A DNA stretch of 64,000 nt. It comes from Luteolibacter sp. (lineage in GTDB: Bacteria > Verrucomicrobiota > Verrucomicrobiia > Verrucomicrobiales > Akkermansiaceae). Positions 28,036 to 39,372 of the stretch are shown here, piece after piece. A program made the translations under genes and the position numbers. The stretch is taken from the NCBI GenBank assembly GCA_030696085.1, contig JAUYNL010000081.1, forward strand, positions 1 to 64,000, written 5' to 3'. Below the pieces are notes generated by a model that saw only the letters and a program-made list of their open reading frames with translations, was not told the origin of the DNA and did not search any database. Within the stretch, counting starts at the first letter, position 1. Each line of letters begins with the position of its first letter.

Positions 28036-29577
28036 ATGAGCAGCATCCTCCAGGAACTCGAACAACAGATCGCCGGAATCACCTCCGCCGTTGAAAAATC
28101 CAATGTCGGCACCGTCCGCCAGGTCGGCGACGGCGTGTGCAAGGTCGAAGGACTTTCCGACGTCATGCTCAACGAGATGATCGACTTCGGTGGCGGCGTC
28201 ACCGGCATGGCCCTCAACCTTGAGGAAAGCGAAGTCGGCGTCGTGCTGCTCGGCGATTACGCCGCCGTGAAGGAAGGTTCCGAGTGCCGCACCACCGGAA
28301 AGCTTCTCTCCGTGCCCGTCGGCGAGGCCATTCTCGGCCGCGTCGTCAACGCACTCGGCCAAGCCATCGACGGCAAGGGCGAGATCGCCGCCGCCGCGAA
28401 CTATCCGATGGAGAAAATCGCTCCGGGCATCATCAAGCGGAAATCCGTTTCCGTGCCCGTCCAGACCGGCATCATGTCCATCGACGCCATGATCCCCGTC
28501 GGTCGCGGCCAGCGCGAACTCATCATCGGCGACCGCGCCACCGGCAAGACCACCATCGCGGTGGACACCATCATTTCCCAGGCCCAGCAAAACAAGGCCG
28601 CCGAGCAGGGCAAACTTCAGAACCACAAGCCGCTCTATTGCATCTACGTCGCCATCGGCCAGAAGCTCTCCAACGTCGCCCGGATCCACAAAATCCTCGA
28701 AGACGCCGGCGCGATGGAATACACCACCATCGTTTCCGCCTCCGCTTCCGATGCCGCCGCCATGCAATACCTTGCTCCTTATGCAGGCTGCGCCATCGCG
28801 GAATACCTCATGGACAAGGGCCAGGATTGCCTGATCGTCTTCGACGACCTTTCCAAACACGCCGTCGCCTATCGTCAGGTCTCGCTGATTCTCCGCCGCC
28901 CCTCCGGCCGCGAAGCTTATCCCGGGGACGTGTTCTATCTCCACTCCCGCCTGCTCGAACGTTCCGCCCGTCTCTCCGAGGCGGCCGGCGGCGGCTCGCT
29001 CACAGCGCTGCCGATTATCGAAACGCAGGCCGGCGACGTTTCCGCCTACATTCCGACCAACGTGATCTCCATCACCGACGGCCAGATCTATCTGGAAACC
29101 GACCTTTTCTATCAGGGTGTTCGCCCCGCCATCTCCGTGGGTCTCTCGGTATCGCGTGTCGGCTCCGCAGCGCAAACCAAGACCATCAAGTCCGTCGCCG
29201 GCACCACCAAGCTCGACCTGGCGCAGTACCGCGAGCTCCAGGCCTTCGCACAGTTCGGTTCCGACCTCGATGCCTCCACCAAGAAGAAACTTGATCGCGG
29301 TGCCCGCATCGTGGAGCTCTTCAAGCAGAACCAATACAGCCCGCTGGCCATGGAGATGGAGTCCATCTATCTCTTCGCGATGCAGAACGGCTACTTCGAC
29401 GATGTCTCCGTCTCCGATGTGAAGCGTTTCCAAGCCGCCCTCGGTGAGTTTTTCAGCACCCGCAAGGGCGAACTGCTCGACCGCATCCGCAACGAAAAGC
29501 CCGACCTCAAGAAGGACGCCGCAATGGTCGATGCCGTCAAACAGGGCATCGAGGACTTCAAGAAGAGCTGGAAGTGA
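28036..29577 (+). CDS. atpA: F0F1 ATP synthase subunit alpha
   Basis: [44 protein letters not shown]. Confidence 0.98.
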   Translation: MSSILQELEQQIAGITSAVEKSNVGTVRQVGDGVCKVEGLSDVMLNEMIDFGGGVTGMALNLEESEVGVVLLGDYAAVKEGSECRTTGKLLSVPVGEAILGRVVNALGQAIDGKGEIAAAANYPMEKIAPGIIKRKSVSVPVQTGIMSIDAMIPVGRGQRELIIGDRATGKTTIAVDTIISQAQQNKAAEQGKLQNHKPLYCIYVAIGQKLSNVARIHKILEDAGAMEYTTIVSASASDAAAMQYLAPYAGCAIAEYLMDKGQDCLIVFDDLSKHAVAYRQVSLILRRPSGREAYPGDVFYLHSRLLERSARLSEAAGGGSLTALPIIETQAGDVSAYIPTNVISITDGQIYLETDLFYQGVRPAISVGLSVSRVGSAAQTKTIKSVAGTTKLDLAQYRELQAFAQFGSDLDASTKKKLDRGARIVELFKQNQYSPLAMEMESIYLFAMQNGYFDDVSVSDVKRFQAALGEFFSTRKGELLDRIRNEKPDLKKDAAMVDAVKQGIEDFKKSWK

Positions 29578-29682
29578 GAAAAGACATCTGTTGATTTGAA
29601 ATTGAGATCATTGGGGTAATGCAAAGCGCGCTGGCTCATCCTCAATTTCAAATATCCAATCCCTAATATCCTTTAAATCAAC

Positions 29683-30576
29683 ATGGCCAACCTCCGCGAC
29701 ATCCGCCGGCGCATCAAATCGGTCAAGAACACCGCGCAAATCACCCGCGCGATGCAGCTTGTCGCCGCCGCGAAGATGAAGAAGGCGCAGGACCAGGCGC
29801 TCGCGGGCCGGGATTACGCGCTGCACCTCACCCAGGTGCTGTTTGATATCCGCAAGAACTTCAGCGAGGAATCCCACCCCTTCCTCGAGCATCGCAACGG
29901 CGGCCGCGAGCTGGTGCTCGTCATCTCCACCGACAAGGGTCTTTGTGGACCGCTCAACACCAATCTTGCCCGCAAAATCAAGGTCTTGACCTCGCCGGAC
30001 GCGGATTTCATCACGGTCGGCCGGAAGCTCCGGATCCTCTGCGAAAAACTTGGCAGGAATGTGATCGCGGATTTCACCGTGCGGGATCCGGTGCCATTCT
30101 CCCAAACCCGTCCGATCGCCAAGTTCATCAGCCAGCAATATCTGGACCGTAATTACGACAAGGTCTCCATCGCCTTTACCAGCTTCATCAACACCCTGCG
30201 CCAGGAAGCCGAAGTGGTCACCCTGCTGCCCATCCAGGGCCGCCGCAAGGGGGAGGAGCAGGCCTTCGAATCCATCGGCAAGGGCTTCGCCGTCGAGGAA
30301 CATCTCAATGAGCCGGACCGCGACTACACCTTCGAGCCCAGCCCCGCCGAAGTGCTCGGCGCGATCCTGCCGCTCTATGTGAATTACGAGGTTTTCCAGG
30401 CACATGTCGAATCCCGCGCCTCCGAGCACTCCGCGCGCATGGTCGCCATGAAGTCCGCCACCGACAACGCCAACAAGTTCATCAAGGAACTCACCCTCGA
30501 ATACAACAAACTCCGCCAGGGAGCCATTACCGCCGAACTTCTCGAAATCACCACGGCCATGAAGGCGATGGAATAG
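29683..30576 (+). CDS. atpG: F0F1 ATP synthase subunit gamma
   Basis: LRDIRRRIKSVKNTAQITRAMQLVAAAKM; SEHSARMVAMKSATDNA. Confidence 0.97.
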   Translation: MANLRDIRRRIKSVKNTAQITRAMQLVAAAKMKKAQDQALAGRDYALHLTQVLFDIRKNFSEESHPFLEHRNGGRELVLVISTDKGLCGPLNTNLARKIKVLTSPDADFITVGRKLRILCEKLGRNVIADFTVRDPVPFSQTRPIAKFISQQYLDRNYDKVSIAFTSFINTLRQEAEVVTLLPIQGRRKGEEQAFESIGKGFAVEEHLNEPDRDYTFEPSPAEVLGAILPLYVNYEVFQAHVESRASEHSARMVAMKSATDNANKFIKELTLEYNKLRQGAITAELLEITTAMKAME

Positions 30577-30582
30577 CCAGTG

Positions 30583-32160
<1,578 letters not shown>

Positions 32161-32199
32161 GTCGAATCTCAAATTTGAAATTTCAAATCCCAAACCCAG

Positions 32200-32613
32200 A
32201 TGCCTCTCCATCTCGATATCGTCACTCCTGAGAAAAAGGTGTTCTCGGACGCCGTGGACAACGTCTATCTTCCCGGAGCGGATGGAGAAATCGGCGTGCT
32301 GCCGATGCACGCGGGCCTGGTGACGGCGCTCAAACCCGGTGAACTGCGCTACCTTCACAATGGCCAGGTCGTCACCCTCGCGGTCGGCTCCGGCTTCGCG
32401 GAAATCACCCAAACCAAGGTCACCGTCCTCACCGACATGGCTCTCGGCGAGGCTGAAATCGATGAACTCAGCGCCGAGGAGGCGATCCAACGCGCTCAGG
32501 AAAAACTCCACGCCGTGGAGCACAGCATGGACGCCGAGGAAGTCGCCTATCTCCAGGGCGTGATCTCGAAATCCGCCGCCGCCATCAGCTTCAAGCGGAA
32601 ATACCGCGGCTGA
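32200..32613 (+). CDS. atpC: F0F1 ATP synthase subunit epsilon
   Basis: PLHLDIVTPEKKVFSDAVDNVYLPGADGEIGVLPMHAGLVTALKPGEL. Confidence 0.96.
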   Translation: MPLHLDIVTPEKKVFSDAVDNVYLPGADGEIGVLPMHAGLVTALKPGELRYLHNGQVVTLAVGSGFAEITQTKVTVLTDMALGEAEIDELSAEEAIQRAQEKLHAVEHSMDAEEVAYLQGVISKSAAAISFKRKYRG

Positions 32614-32720
32614 TACGCGCCGCACATCGTTTCCTGACCGATCGTGGTCTCCACGGCACCCCGGACGATCCTTCGTCAGGCTTTACTTCCGCCTGCGGCC
32701 TCGCGCATTCTCCCGCGCCC

Positions 32721-35687
32721 ATGACCGCCGCCGAGATCCGCCAGAGCTTCCTCGATTTCTTCCGCGAAAAACAGCACACCATCGTGCCCTCCGCCTCGCT
32801 GCTCCCGCAGTCGCCCGGTTTGCTGTTCACCAACGCCGGCATGAACCAGTTCGTGCCCTACTTCCTAGGCGTGGAAAAAGCCCCCTACGATCCGCCGCGC
32901 GCCGCCGATACCCAGAAGTGCATCCGCGCCGGTGGCAAACACAACGACCTCGAGGACGTCGGCTACGACACCTATCACCACACGATGTTCGAGATGCTGG
33001 GGAACTGGTCCTTCGGCAACTACTTCAAAAAGGAAGCCATCGCCTGGGCATGGGAACTCGTCGTCGAGCGCTGGGGCCTGCCCGCCAACCGCCTCTACGC
33101 ATCTGTCTATGCCCCGAAACCCGGCGACCCCGGCGAGTTCGATCAGGAAGCCTGGGATCTCTGGGCCGCACTGTTCCGGAGCAAGGGAGTCGATCCCGAG
33201 ATCCACATCGTCCACGGCAACGTGAAAGACAACTTCTGGATGATGGGCGAAACCGGCCCCTGCGGCCCGTGTTCGGAGCTGCACGTCGATCTAACACCCA
33301 ACGGCGATTCCCAAGGCAAGCTCGTCAACAACGACTCCGACCTCTGCATCGAGATCTGGAACCTCGTCTTCATCCAATACAACGCCGAGGCCGACGGTTC
33401 CTTCCGCGAACTGCCCGCCAAACACGTCGATACCGGCATGGGTTTCGAGCGCGCCTGCTCCATCATCCAGAACACCAAGAGTTTTACCGACTTCTCGAAA
33501 AAACCCTCCAACTACGCCACCGACGTCTTCTCTCCCATCTTCCGCAAGCTGGAGGAACTCAGCGGAAAAACCTACGTGAATATCTATCCGGAACTCGGAG
33601 CCGACCGCTCGGCCTTCACCGAGGAAATGAAAACCGCCATCGCCTTCCGCGTCATCGCGGATCACCTGCGCACGCTAAGTTTCTCCATCGCCGACGGCAT
33701 CATGCCCGGCAACAACGGGAGAAACTACGTGCTGCGCCGGATCTTGCGGCGTGCTGTTAGATATGGAAGGCAACTTGGCTTTTCCGGAGATAAACCGTTC
33801 TTCGGCGCACTGGTGGAAACGCTCGTTAGCGAAATGGGCGGAGTTTTCCCTGAGTTGAAGAACCGTCAGGATGTCGTCCGGCAGACGCTTGAGCAGGAAG
33901 AAGCTAGCTTTAACGAGACACTTGATCGCGGATTGAAACGCTTCGAAGATCGGGGATTAAACGCAATTCTTAAGCCAGAGGGAAAGAAATGCTATCGCCA
34001 TCGTGATCCCGCCAATCCCGAAAAGAATTGGGGCATTTATGAACTCGATGGGACTTTCATTGAGGAGAGTTCAGCCAACGCTATTTGGGAGAACAATTCT
34101 TCTGTAGGTGCGGTATTGAGCGCTGAAGATGCATTCGAACTAGAAGACACATTCGGTTTTCCAATCGACCTCACTGAGTTGCTTTGCGCTGAGCGCGGAC
34201 TCGGCTTGGACAAAGACGGATACGAAGAGAGTAAAAAAGCTCAACAAGAACGCTCCCGCGCCGCCCAGAAATCCAACATTGTTCGCGCCCTCGACATCTC
34301 CACCGACGCCGTCACCGAGTTCCTCGGCTTCGACTCCGACGAAACCGAAGCCACCATCCTCGAAATCCACCCGCAGGAAGACGCGCTCTTCGTCATCACC
34401 GACAAGACAGTCTTCTACGCCGAAATGGGCGGCCAGGCCGGCGACACCGGCATTCTTCAAGTGGCTGGGACTTCCAGTCCCGGCCTTTCCGTTACCGGCA
34501 CCCAACAGATCGGCAAGGCCCGCGCGCATATCATCGATTCATCCGCTTCCGTTAAAGTCGGCGACAAGGTCATCCTCACACTCGACCCCACCCGCCGTCG
34601 TCCCATCGAGGCCCACCACACCGCCACGCACCTGCTCCACTGGGCGCTTCACGAAGCCGTTTCCAAGGACGCTTCCCAGCAAGGTTCCTCCGTTGATGAA
34701 AACCGCCTGCGTTTCGACTTCAACAGCGCCGCCGTCTCCCCCGAACAAATCGCCGAGATGGAGGCAATGGTCAACGGAGCCATCAAACAAGGCCTCTCCG
34801 TTTCATGGACCGAAGTGAAACACGCCGACATCAAGGGCCGCCCGGACATCATGCAGTTCTTCGGCGACAAATACGGCGAGTTCGTCCGCGTCGTGCAAAT
34901 CGGCGGCGAGCCTAACAAGCTCAACGGCCCGTCCATGGAACTCTGCGGCGGCACCCACGTCCGCAACACCAGCGAGATCGGCCTATTCAAAATCAAATCC
35001 GAAGGAGCCATCGCCTCCGGCGTCCGCCGCATCGAAGCCGTCTGCGGCGATGCCGCATGGGCCCACCTCAACGAATTCGTCGAGAAGTGGGACCACGAAC
35101 TCAAAGCCGCCCGCGCCAAACTCCACGCCGCCAACGAAAAACTGGCCGCCCTCGGCGAGGAAGCCGTCACCGTGAACGACTTTCCGCACATCATGGGAGC
35201 CATGCTGCTGGAACGCGCGGATATTTCCCAAATCAACGCCACCTTCGCCCACGGCCAGCGCACGCTGGAGGAAACCCAGCAAGCCGCCATCGAAGCCGAG
35301 AAACGCATCAGGAAAATCCAATCCTCCCAAGCCGCCGCTCTTGCCGACGAAGCTCTATCAGAACTCATCGCGGCCGGAAAACCGATCATCGTCTCCTTCG
35401 AGTCCGACGCCTCGCTGCTCCAAGAGCTCCAAAACGGCCTGAAAAAGAAAGCCTTCCCCGGCCCCGCCCTGCTCATCGTCGATGACGGCGAAAAACTCCA
35501 CCTCGCCACCCACTGCGGCCCGGACGCCCTCGCCGCCGGTCTCAAAGCCGGCGACCTCCTCCGCGACCTCGCCGCCCTCGCCGGCGGCAAAGGCGGCGGC
35601 AAACCGGACCAAGCGAGGGGAGCAGCACCTCAGCGCGAGAAACTTGCCGAGCTGAAAACCACTGCGGAAGGGATGCTCACGATTTGA
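32721..35687 (+). CDS. alaS: Alanyl-tRNA synthetase (mosaic; C-terminal tail adjoins island)
   Basis: IRQSFLDFFREKQHTIVPSASLLP...LLFTNAGMNQFVPYFLG; HHTATHLLHWAL; CGGTHVRNTSEIG. Confidence 0.97.
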   Translation: MTAAEIRQSFLDFFREKQHTIVPSASLLPQSPGLLFTNAGMNQFVPYFLGVEKAPYDPPRAADTQKCIRAGGKHNDLEDVGYDTYHHTMFEMLGNWSFGNYFKKEAIAWAWELVVERWGLPANRLYASVYAPKPGDPGEFDQEAWDLWAALFRSKGVDPEIHIVHGNVKDNFWMMGETGPCGPCSELHVDLTPNGDSQGKLVNNDSDLCIEIWNLVFIQYNAEADGSFRELPAKHVDTGMGFERACSIIQNTKSFTDFSKKPSNYATDVFSPIFRKLEELSGKTYVNIYPELGADRSAFTEEMKTAIAFRVIADHLRTLSFSIADGIMPGNNGRNYVLRRILRRAVRYGRQLGFSGDKPFFGALVETLVSEMGGVFPELKNRQDVVRQTLEQEEASFNETLDRGLKRFEDRGLNAILKPEGKKCYRHRDPANPEKNWGIYELDGTFIEESSANAIWENNSSVGAVLSAEDAFELEDTFGFPIDLTELLCAERGLGLDKDGYEESKKAQQERSRAAQKSNIVRALDISTDAVTEFLGFDSDETEATILEIHPQEDALFVITDKTVFYAEMGGQAGDTGILQVAGTSSPGLSVTGTQQIGKARAHIIDSSASVKVGDKVILTLDPTRRRPIEAHHTATHLLHWALHEAVSKDASQQGSSVDENRLRFDFNSAAVSPEQIAEMEAMVNGAIKQGLSVSWTEVKHADIKGRPDIMQFFGDKYGEFVRVVQIGGEPNKLNGPSMELCGGTHVRNTSEIGLFKIKSEGAIASGVRRIEAVCGDAAWAHLNEFVEKWDHELKAARAKLHAANEKLAALGEEAVTVNDFPHIMGAMLLERADISQINATFAHGQRTLEETQQAAIEAEKRIRKIQSSQAAALADEALSELIAAGKPIIVSFESDASLLQELQNGLKKKAFPGPALLIVDDGEKLHLATHCGPDALAAGLKAGDLLRDLAALAGGKGGGKPDQARGAAPQREKLAELKTTAEGMLTI
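35397..35614 (+). repeat. Direct repeat copy A (alaS 3' end)
   Basis: Aligned without gaps at +4060 to 39457-39674, including a 67-nt identical run 35458-35524 = 39518-39584. Confidence 0.95.
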
Positions 35688-35796
35688 TGGTTTGCGGACT
35701 TATCCGAATGACAGCTCCCGCATTTTGATTCACAACTTTGAAGTCTTGAATGGACAAGCGAGGCGGTTTCCGTCTTGATCGCCATCAACTGATCGC

Positions 35797-38643
35797 ATGA
35801 ACACCAAAAGTAAGTGGCTTTTCGAATTTGACCGCCGTCGTTCATCCGCGGTCAGGGAGGGAGTTGTGTCGGTGGAGGGATACAACCGGAATGGGAAGCC
35901 TCCGGAAGAGGTGGCCATGATGGAGAAAGCCGCTTTTTACAAAGCTCAGGCGGTTTTTTTCGAGGCTCCACACGACGGCAAGCCACCCATCGCCCAAGCC
36001 TTCATTTATCGTTCTGAAGGCCCGACCCAGGATTCGGATTTCGCCCACCTACATCAACGGCTGTGGAGTTGGGGCGGTGTTCCTCTCGTTTACCGGGTCA
36101 CTTCGGGGATGGTGCAGCTCTTCCGCTGCGCGCATCGTCCGGACTTCGAAAAGGATGGTCAGATCATCTGCAAACCTTTCAAGACCCTCAAGCTCGCGGC
36201 AACGGTCGCCAATGATCCATGGTGGGATGCCGACCGCTTGCGCAACGGCACGCTTTGGGACGATCCGCAGGTTTGCAAAAAACTGCTTTCCAGCAATCTG
36301 GCAGCCCAGAAAACACTCATCAACGCCGTCAAGGAGCTGTATGACCATCTGAATAAGGAAGGCATTCTTCCAAAAGTGCTCCGTCGGAAGCTGCTGATCT
36401 TGAGCGTCCTCATCGCCTATCTGGAAGAACGGGATGTTTTTGAAGAGGGCTACTTCGACCGGTTCAAAAAAGGTGCGGACAAGTTCTTCCAGGTTCTGGC
36501 CGACGGTCCCGCGCTGGTCGCATTGCTGGAACATTTGGAAGATCGCTTCAACGGTCATGTTTTCGTTCTGAGCGATGACGAGCGCGATACGTTGTTCACA
36601 AGCAAAAAGCTCCCACGCTTCGCCCAACTGGTCGAGGCGCGTCAGGAATCCGGCGGTCAGCTCACGCTCTGGAAGCGTTATTCGTTCGCCGACCTGCCGG
36701 TGGAATTGATCAGCCACATCTATCAACTCTTTGTGCACGACTCGTCGGTCGCGGTTTATACGCCGCAATTCCTTGTGCGTCTGATGCTGGGGGAGGTCTT
36801 GAGTTGGGAACGGCTGGATCGCTTGGAGCGAAACGATGAGGTCATCCTGGATGGAGCCTGCGGATCCGGTATTTTTCTGGTGGAAGCCTACAAACGTCTA
36901 ATTCTCCATTGGCGCTATCACAACGACTGGAAACACCCTGAACCAGCGACACTCAAAAAGCTCCTCACTTCTCGAATCCGTGGCGTGGACTTGGAAAAAG
37001 GTGCTGTAGAACTCGCTTCATTTAGTCTTTGCCTTGCTTTATGCGATGCGCTGCAACCTATGAAAATCAGGGCCAGTGTGAAGCTCTTCCCTGCATTGAA
37101 AGAGAAGTTTATTCATACGGGATGTTTCTTTGAAACCCGGGAGCAGGGAAAGGTGAAGGATAAGGTCGGCGTCATTGTCGGCAATCCTCCTTTCGCCTCG
37201 AAACTCAGCACCGACGGAGCCAAGCGGGCTTATGACCGCTACCAGAAGGACCATGGAGACTTGCCGGACAAACAAGTCGCATACCTTTTCCTTCACGAGT
37301 CCATGGAGATGCTGGCTCCCGGTGGCGTCCTTTCGATGCTCCAGCAATACAACTTTCTCTACAACCAGCAGTCCCTCGGCTTCCGGCAGAAATTCATTGA
37401 GCGCTGGGATGTACGGGAAATCCTCGATTTCATCTCCGTGCGCGGTCTTTTCCAGAAGGGCTCTGCGGATACCAAGGTGATCGCTGTGGTGGCCGAAGCT
37501 CAGCCCGCGCCGCCCAATCGTCAGATCCTCCACGCCACGTTCCGCCGGAGTGGCCGCGCGGATGCGGAACAAGGCTTCGACATCGACTACTACGACATGC
37601 ACTGGCTGCCGCGTGAACTGGCAACCACCAACGACGGAGTGTGGCGGAGCGACTTGCTTGGCGGGGGCCGTGTTCTCGGATTGGCGGATAGAACTGGCAA
37701 ACTTCGTTCACTCAAAGAACTGATCCAGCAATCAAAATGGGAAATTGGCGAGGGCTGGATTGTGGGAAATACAGATGACCCGCGGCCCGCTGAGCATGTC
37801 ATTGGGAAGAATTATGTTCGTGCCGAGGACCTGAATGATGCTGAGGTGGTTAAATCGAAACTCCGGATTGTTAGTGCCAAGACGCTACAGCGGCCACGCC
37901 GGGCCGAAATCTATACCCCACCTCTGCTTCTGATTCACAAACATGAAGATCTGGGCTTTGGAAAATGGATGGAATCCTATCTAACCTTTCCCCACACGAT
38001 ATTCGGAATTTCCGCAGCAAGGAGCAACGCAGATGGCTTAACGAAGGCGGCAGAGTGGCTTTCCAGTCAAAAGCGGCAACTTCAAGCATTGCTTGCATTG
38101 CGGGGAACCTCGTCATTGACCTCAAAAGCCACTGCCGTTTTGTCTGACGACATTCTCGAGTTGCCATTTCCTGAAGAATGGGATTTGCGTTTGTCGCGTC
38201 ACGAAGAAATCCTCGTAGATGACATTGTGGACTACTACCGTGATCTAGTCCGCCTAGGTGAAGACTCAACCGCGATGAAGGAATCGGGAGAAGGCGGACT
38301 CTCTGACTTCAACGAGATCTTCACCGCGCGTATCAACGGCGTTTACAAAAAGAACAAGCTGCAAGCTCTGCCTGCACAGGTTTGGCCCGGCGTGATTTGT
38401 CAGCCATATATCTTCGGCAAAGGAAAAGTGGACTGGAACGGCGCGGACGAGTTGAAGGGCAAGGTTGATGCGTTGCTGCGGGAAAAGCGCGGCGGCGGAC
38501 TCAACATCACCCGCATCGCACGACTTTACGATGGAGCCTGCATTTATCTGCTCAAGCCCGACCGGTTACGATACTGGCTCCGCTCCGTTGCTCTGCGTGA
38601 TGCAGACGAAACCCTGGCGGATTTGGCCCAACAGGGATTTTAA
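35797..38643 (+). CDS. N6-adenine DNA methyltransferase, Eco57I/type IIG-like
   Basis: Motif I-like EVILDGACGSGIFLVEAYKRL; motif IV GVIVGNPPFASKL; C-terminal target-recognition-like region; 948 aa. Confidence 0.9.
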   Translation: MNTKSKWLFEFDRRRSSAVREGVVSVEGYNRNGKPPEEVAMMEKAAFYKAQAVFFEAPHDGKPPIAQAFIYRSEGPTQDSDFAHLHQRLWSWGGVPLVYRVTSGMVQLFRCAHRPDFEKDGQIICKPFKTLKLAATVANDPWWDADRLRNGTLWDDPQVCKKLLSSNLAAQKTLINAVKELYDHLNKEGILPKVLRRKLLILSVLIAYLEERDVFEEGYFDRFKKGADKFFQVLADGPALVALLEHLEDRFNGHVFVLSDDERDTLFTSKKLPRFAQLVEARQESGGQLTLWKRYSFADLPVELISHIYQLFVHDSSVAVYTPQFLVRLMLGEVLSWERLDRLERNDEVILDGACGSGIFLVEAYKRLILHWRYHNDWKHPEPATLKKLLTSRIRGVDLEKGAVELASFSLCLALCDALQPMKIRASVKLFPALKEKFIHTGCFFETREQGKVKDKVGVIVGNPPFASKLSTDGAKRAYDRYQKDHGDLPDKQVAYLFLHESMEMLAPGGVLSMLQQYNFLYNQQSLGFRQKFIERWDVREILDFISVRGLFQKGSADTKVIAVVAEAQPAPPNRQILHATFRRSGRADAEQGFDIDYYDMHWLPRELATTNDGVWRSDLLGGGRVLGLADRTGKLRSLKELIQQSKWEIGEGWIVGNTDDPRPAEHVIGKNYVRAEDLNDAEVVKSKLRIVSAKTLQRPRRAEIYTPPLLLIHKHEDLGFGKWMESYLTFPHTIFGISAARSNADGLTKAAEWLSSQKRQLQALLALRGTSSLTSKATAVLSDDILELPFPEEWDLRLSRHEEILVDDIVDYYRDLVRLGEDSTAMKESGEGGLSDFNEIFTARINGVYKKNKLQALPAQVWPGVICQPYIFGKGKVDWNGADELKGKVDALLREKRGGGLNITRIARLYDGACIYLLKPDRLRYWLRSVALRDADETLADLAQQGF

Positions 38644-38655
38644 ATCTTCTCTATC

Positions 38656-39372
38656 ATGTTGGCAGAAAACTCCCATCACGTTCAATCAGGTCACCTCGAC
38701 CGGGAAATTCATCTGCCCTCCACCGCGAAGCATGAACTGGTAGACTTCATTTCAGAGCAATTGCCACTATGGCGCGACCACCCGGATCGTCCGGACAAAC
38801 AAAGCGAGACCGCGTTGACCGAATACCTCTGTGACCATCTCAACAGCGCTGTCTATCACTCGGAAACTTGGAGCCACGTTCAGTTCCGCACGGAAACGGG
38901 CGACGAAACACATGCCGGCCGGAAGATTGATCTCACCGTCAAACCGAGAGCCGCCTCACTCATCATTGAAGGCCGCCGACATAGTCAATTTGATCCCCTT
39001 TTCCCCATCGAGTGCAAACGCCTTCCCACGCCGAAAGAAAAAGACCGCGATGAGCGCGAATACGTCATCACCGAGCCCGGCACAACAGGTGGCATGCAGC
39101 GATTCAAGTTTGGCCATCATGGCGCGGCTCATGATTTCGTGGCAATGATTGCCTTTGTCCAAGAATACGATTTCCAACATTGGCACGGCAAGTTGAATGG
39201 CTGGATATCGGACCTCACCCAAGTTCCGAACTCCTCTTGGAAATTGGATGAGGTGCTTCACGTTGTGGATGTAAGCAAGAAATCAAAAATCTGCTCATTG
39301 GCTTCGACGCTTCAAAGGCTGGGAAAATTGAATGACTGTGAAGTGCGGCATCTTTGGGTTCAGATGAACTGA
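38656..39372 (+). CDS. PD-(D/E)XK-like restriction endonuclease candidate
   Basis: SETALTEYLCDHLN ... GRKIDLTVKP ... LFPIECKRLP (E...D...ExK pattern); adjacent to the MTase. Confidence 0.65.
   Translation: MLAENSHHVQSGHLDREIHLPSTAKHELVDFISEQLPLWRDHPDRPDKQSETALTEYLCDHLNSAVYHSETWSHVQFRTETGDETHAGRKIDLTVKPRAASLIIEGRRHSQFDPLFPIECKRLPTPKEKDRDEREYVITEPGTTGGMQRFKFGHHGAAHDFVAMIAFVQEYDFQHWHGKLNGWISDLTQVPNSSWKLDEVLHVVDVSKKSKICSLASTLQRLGKLNDCEVRHLWVQMN

Noticed and set aside
27718-29433. 571-aa antisense ORF opposite atpH/atpA
   Set aside because: Low-complexity Gly/Asp/His-rich mirror translation of a high-GC gene; the sense frames encode unmistakable ATP synthase subunits
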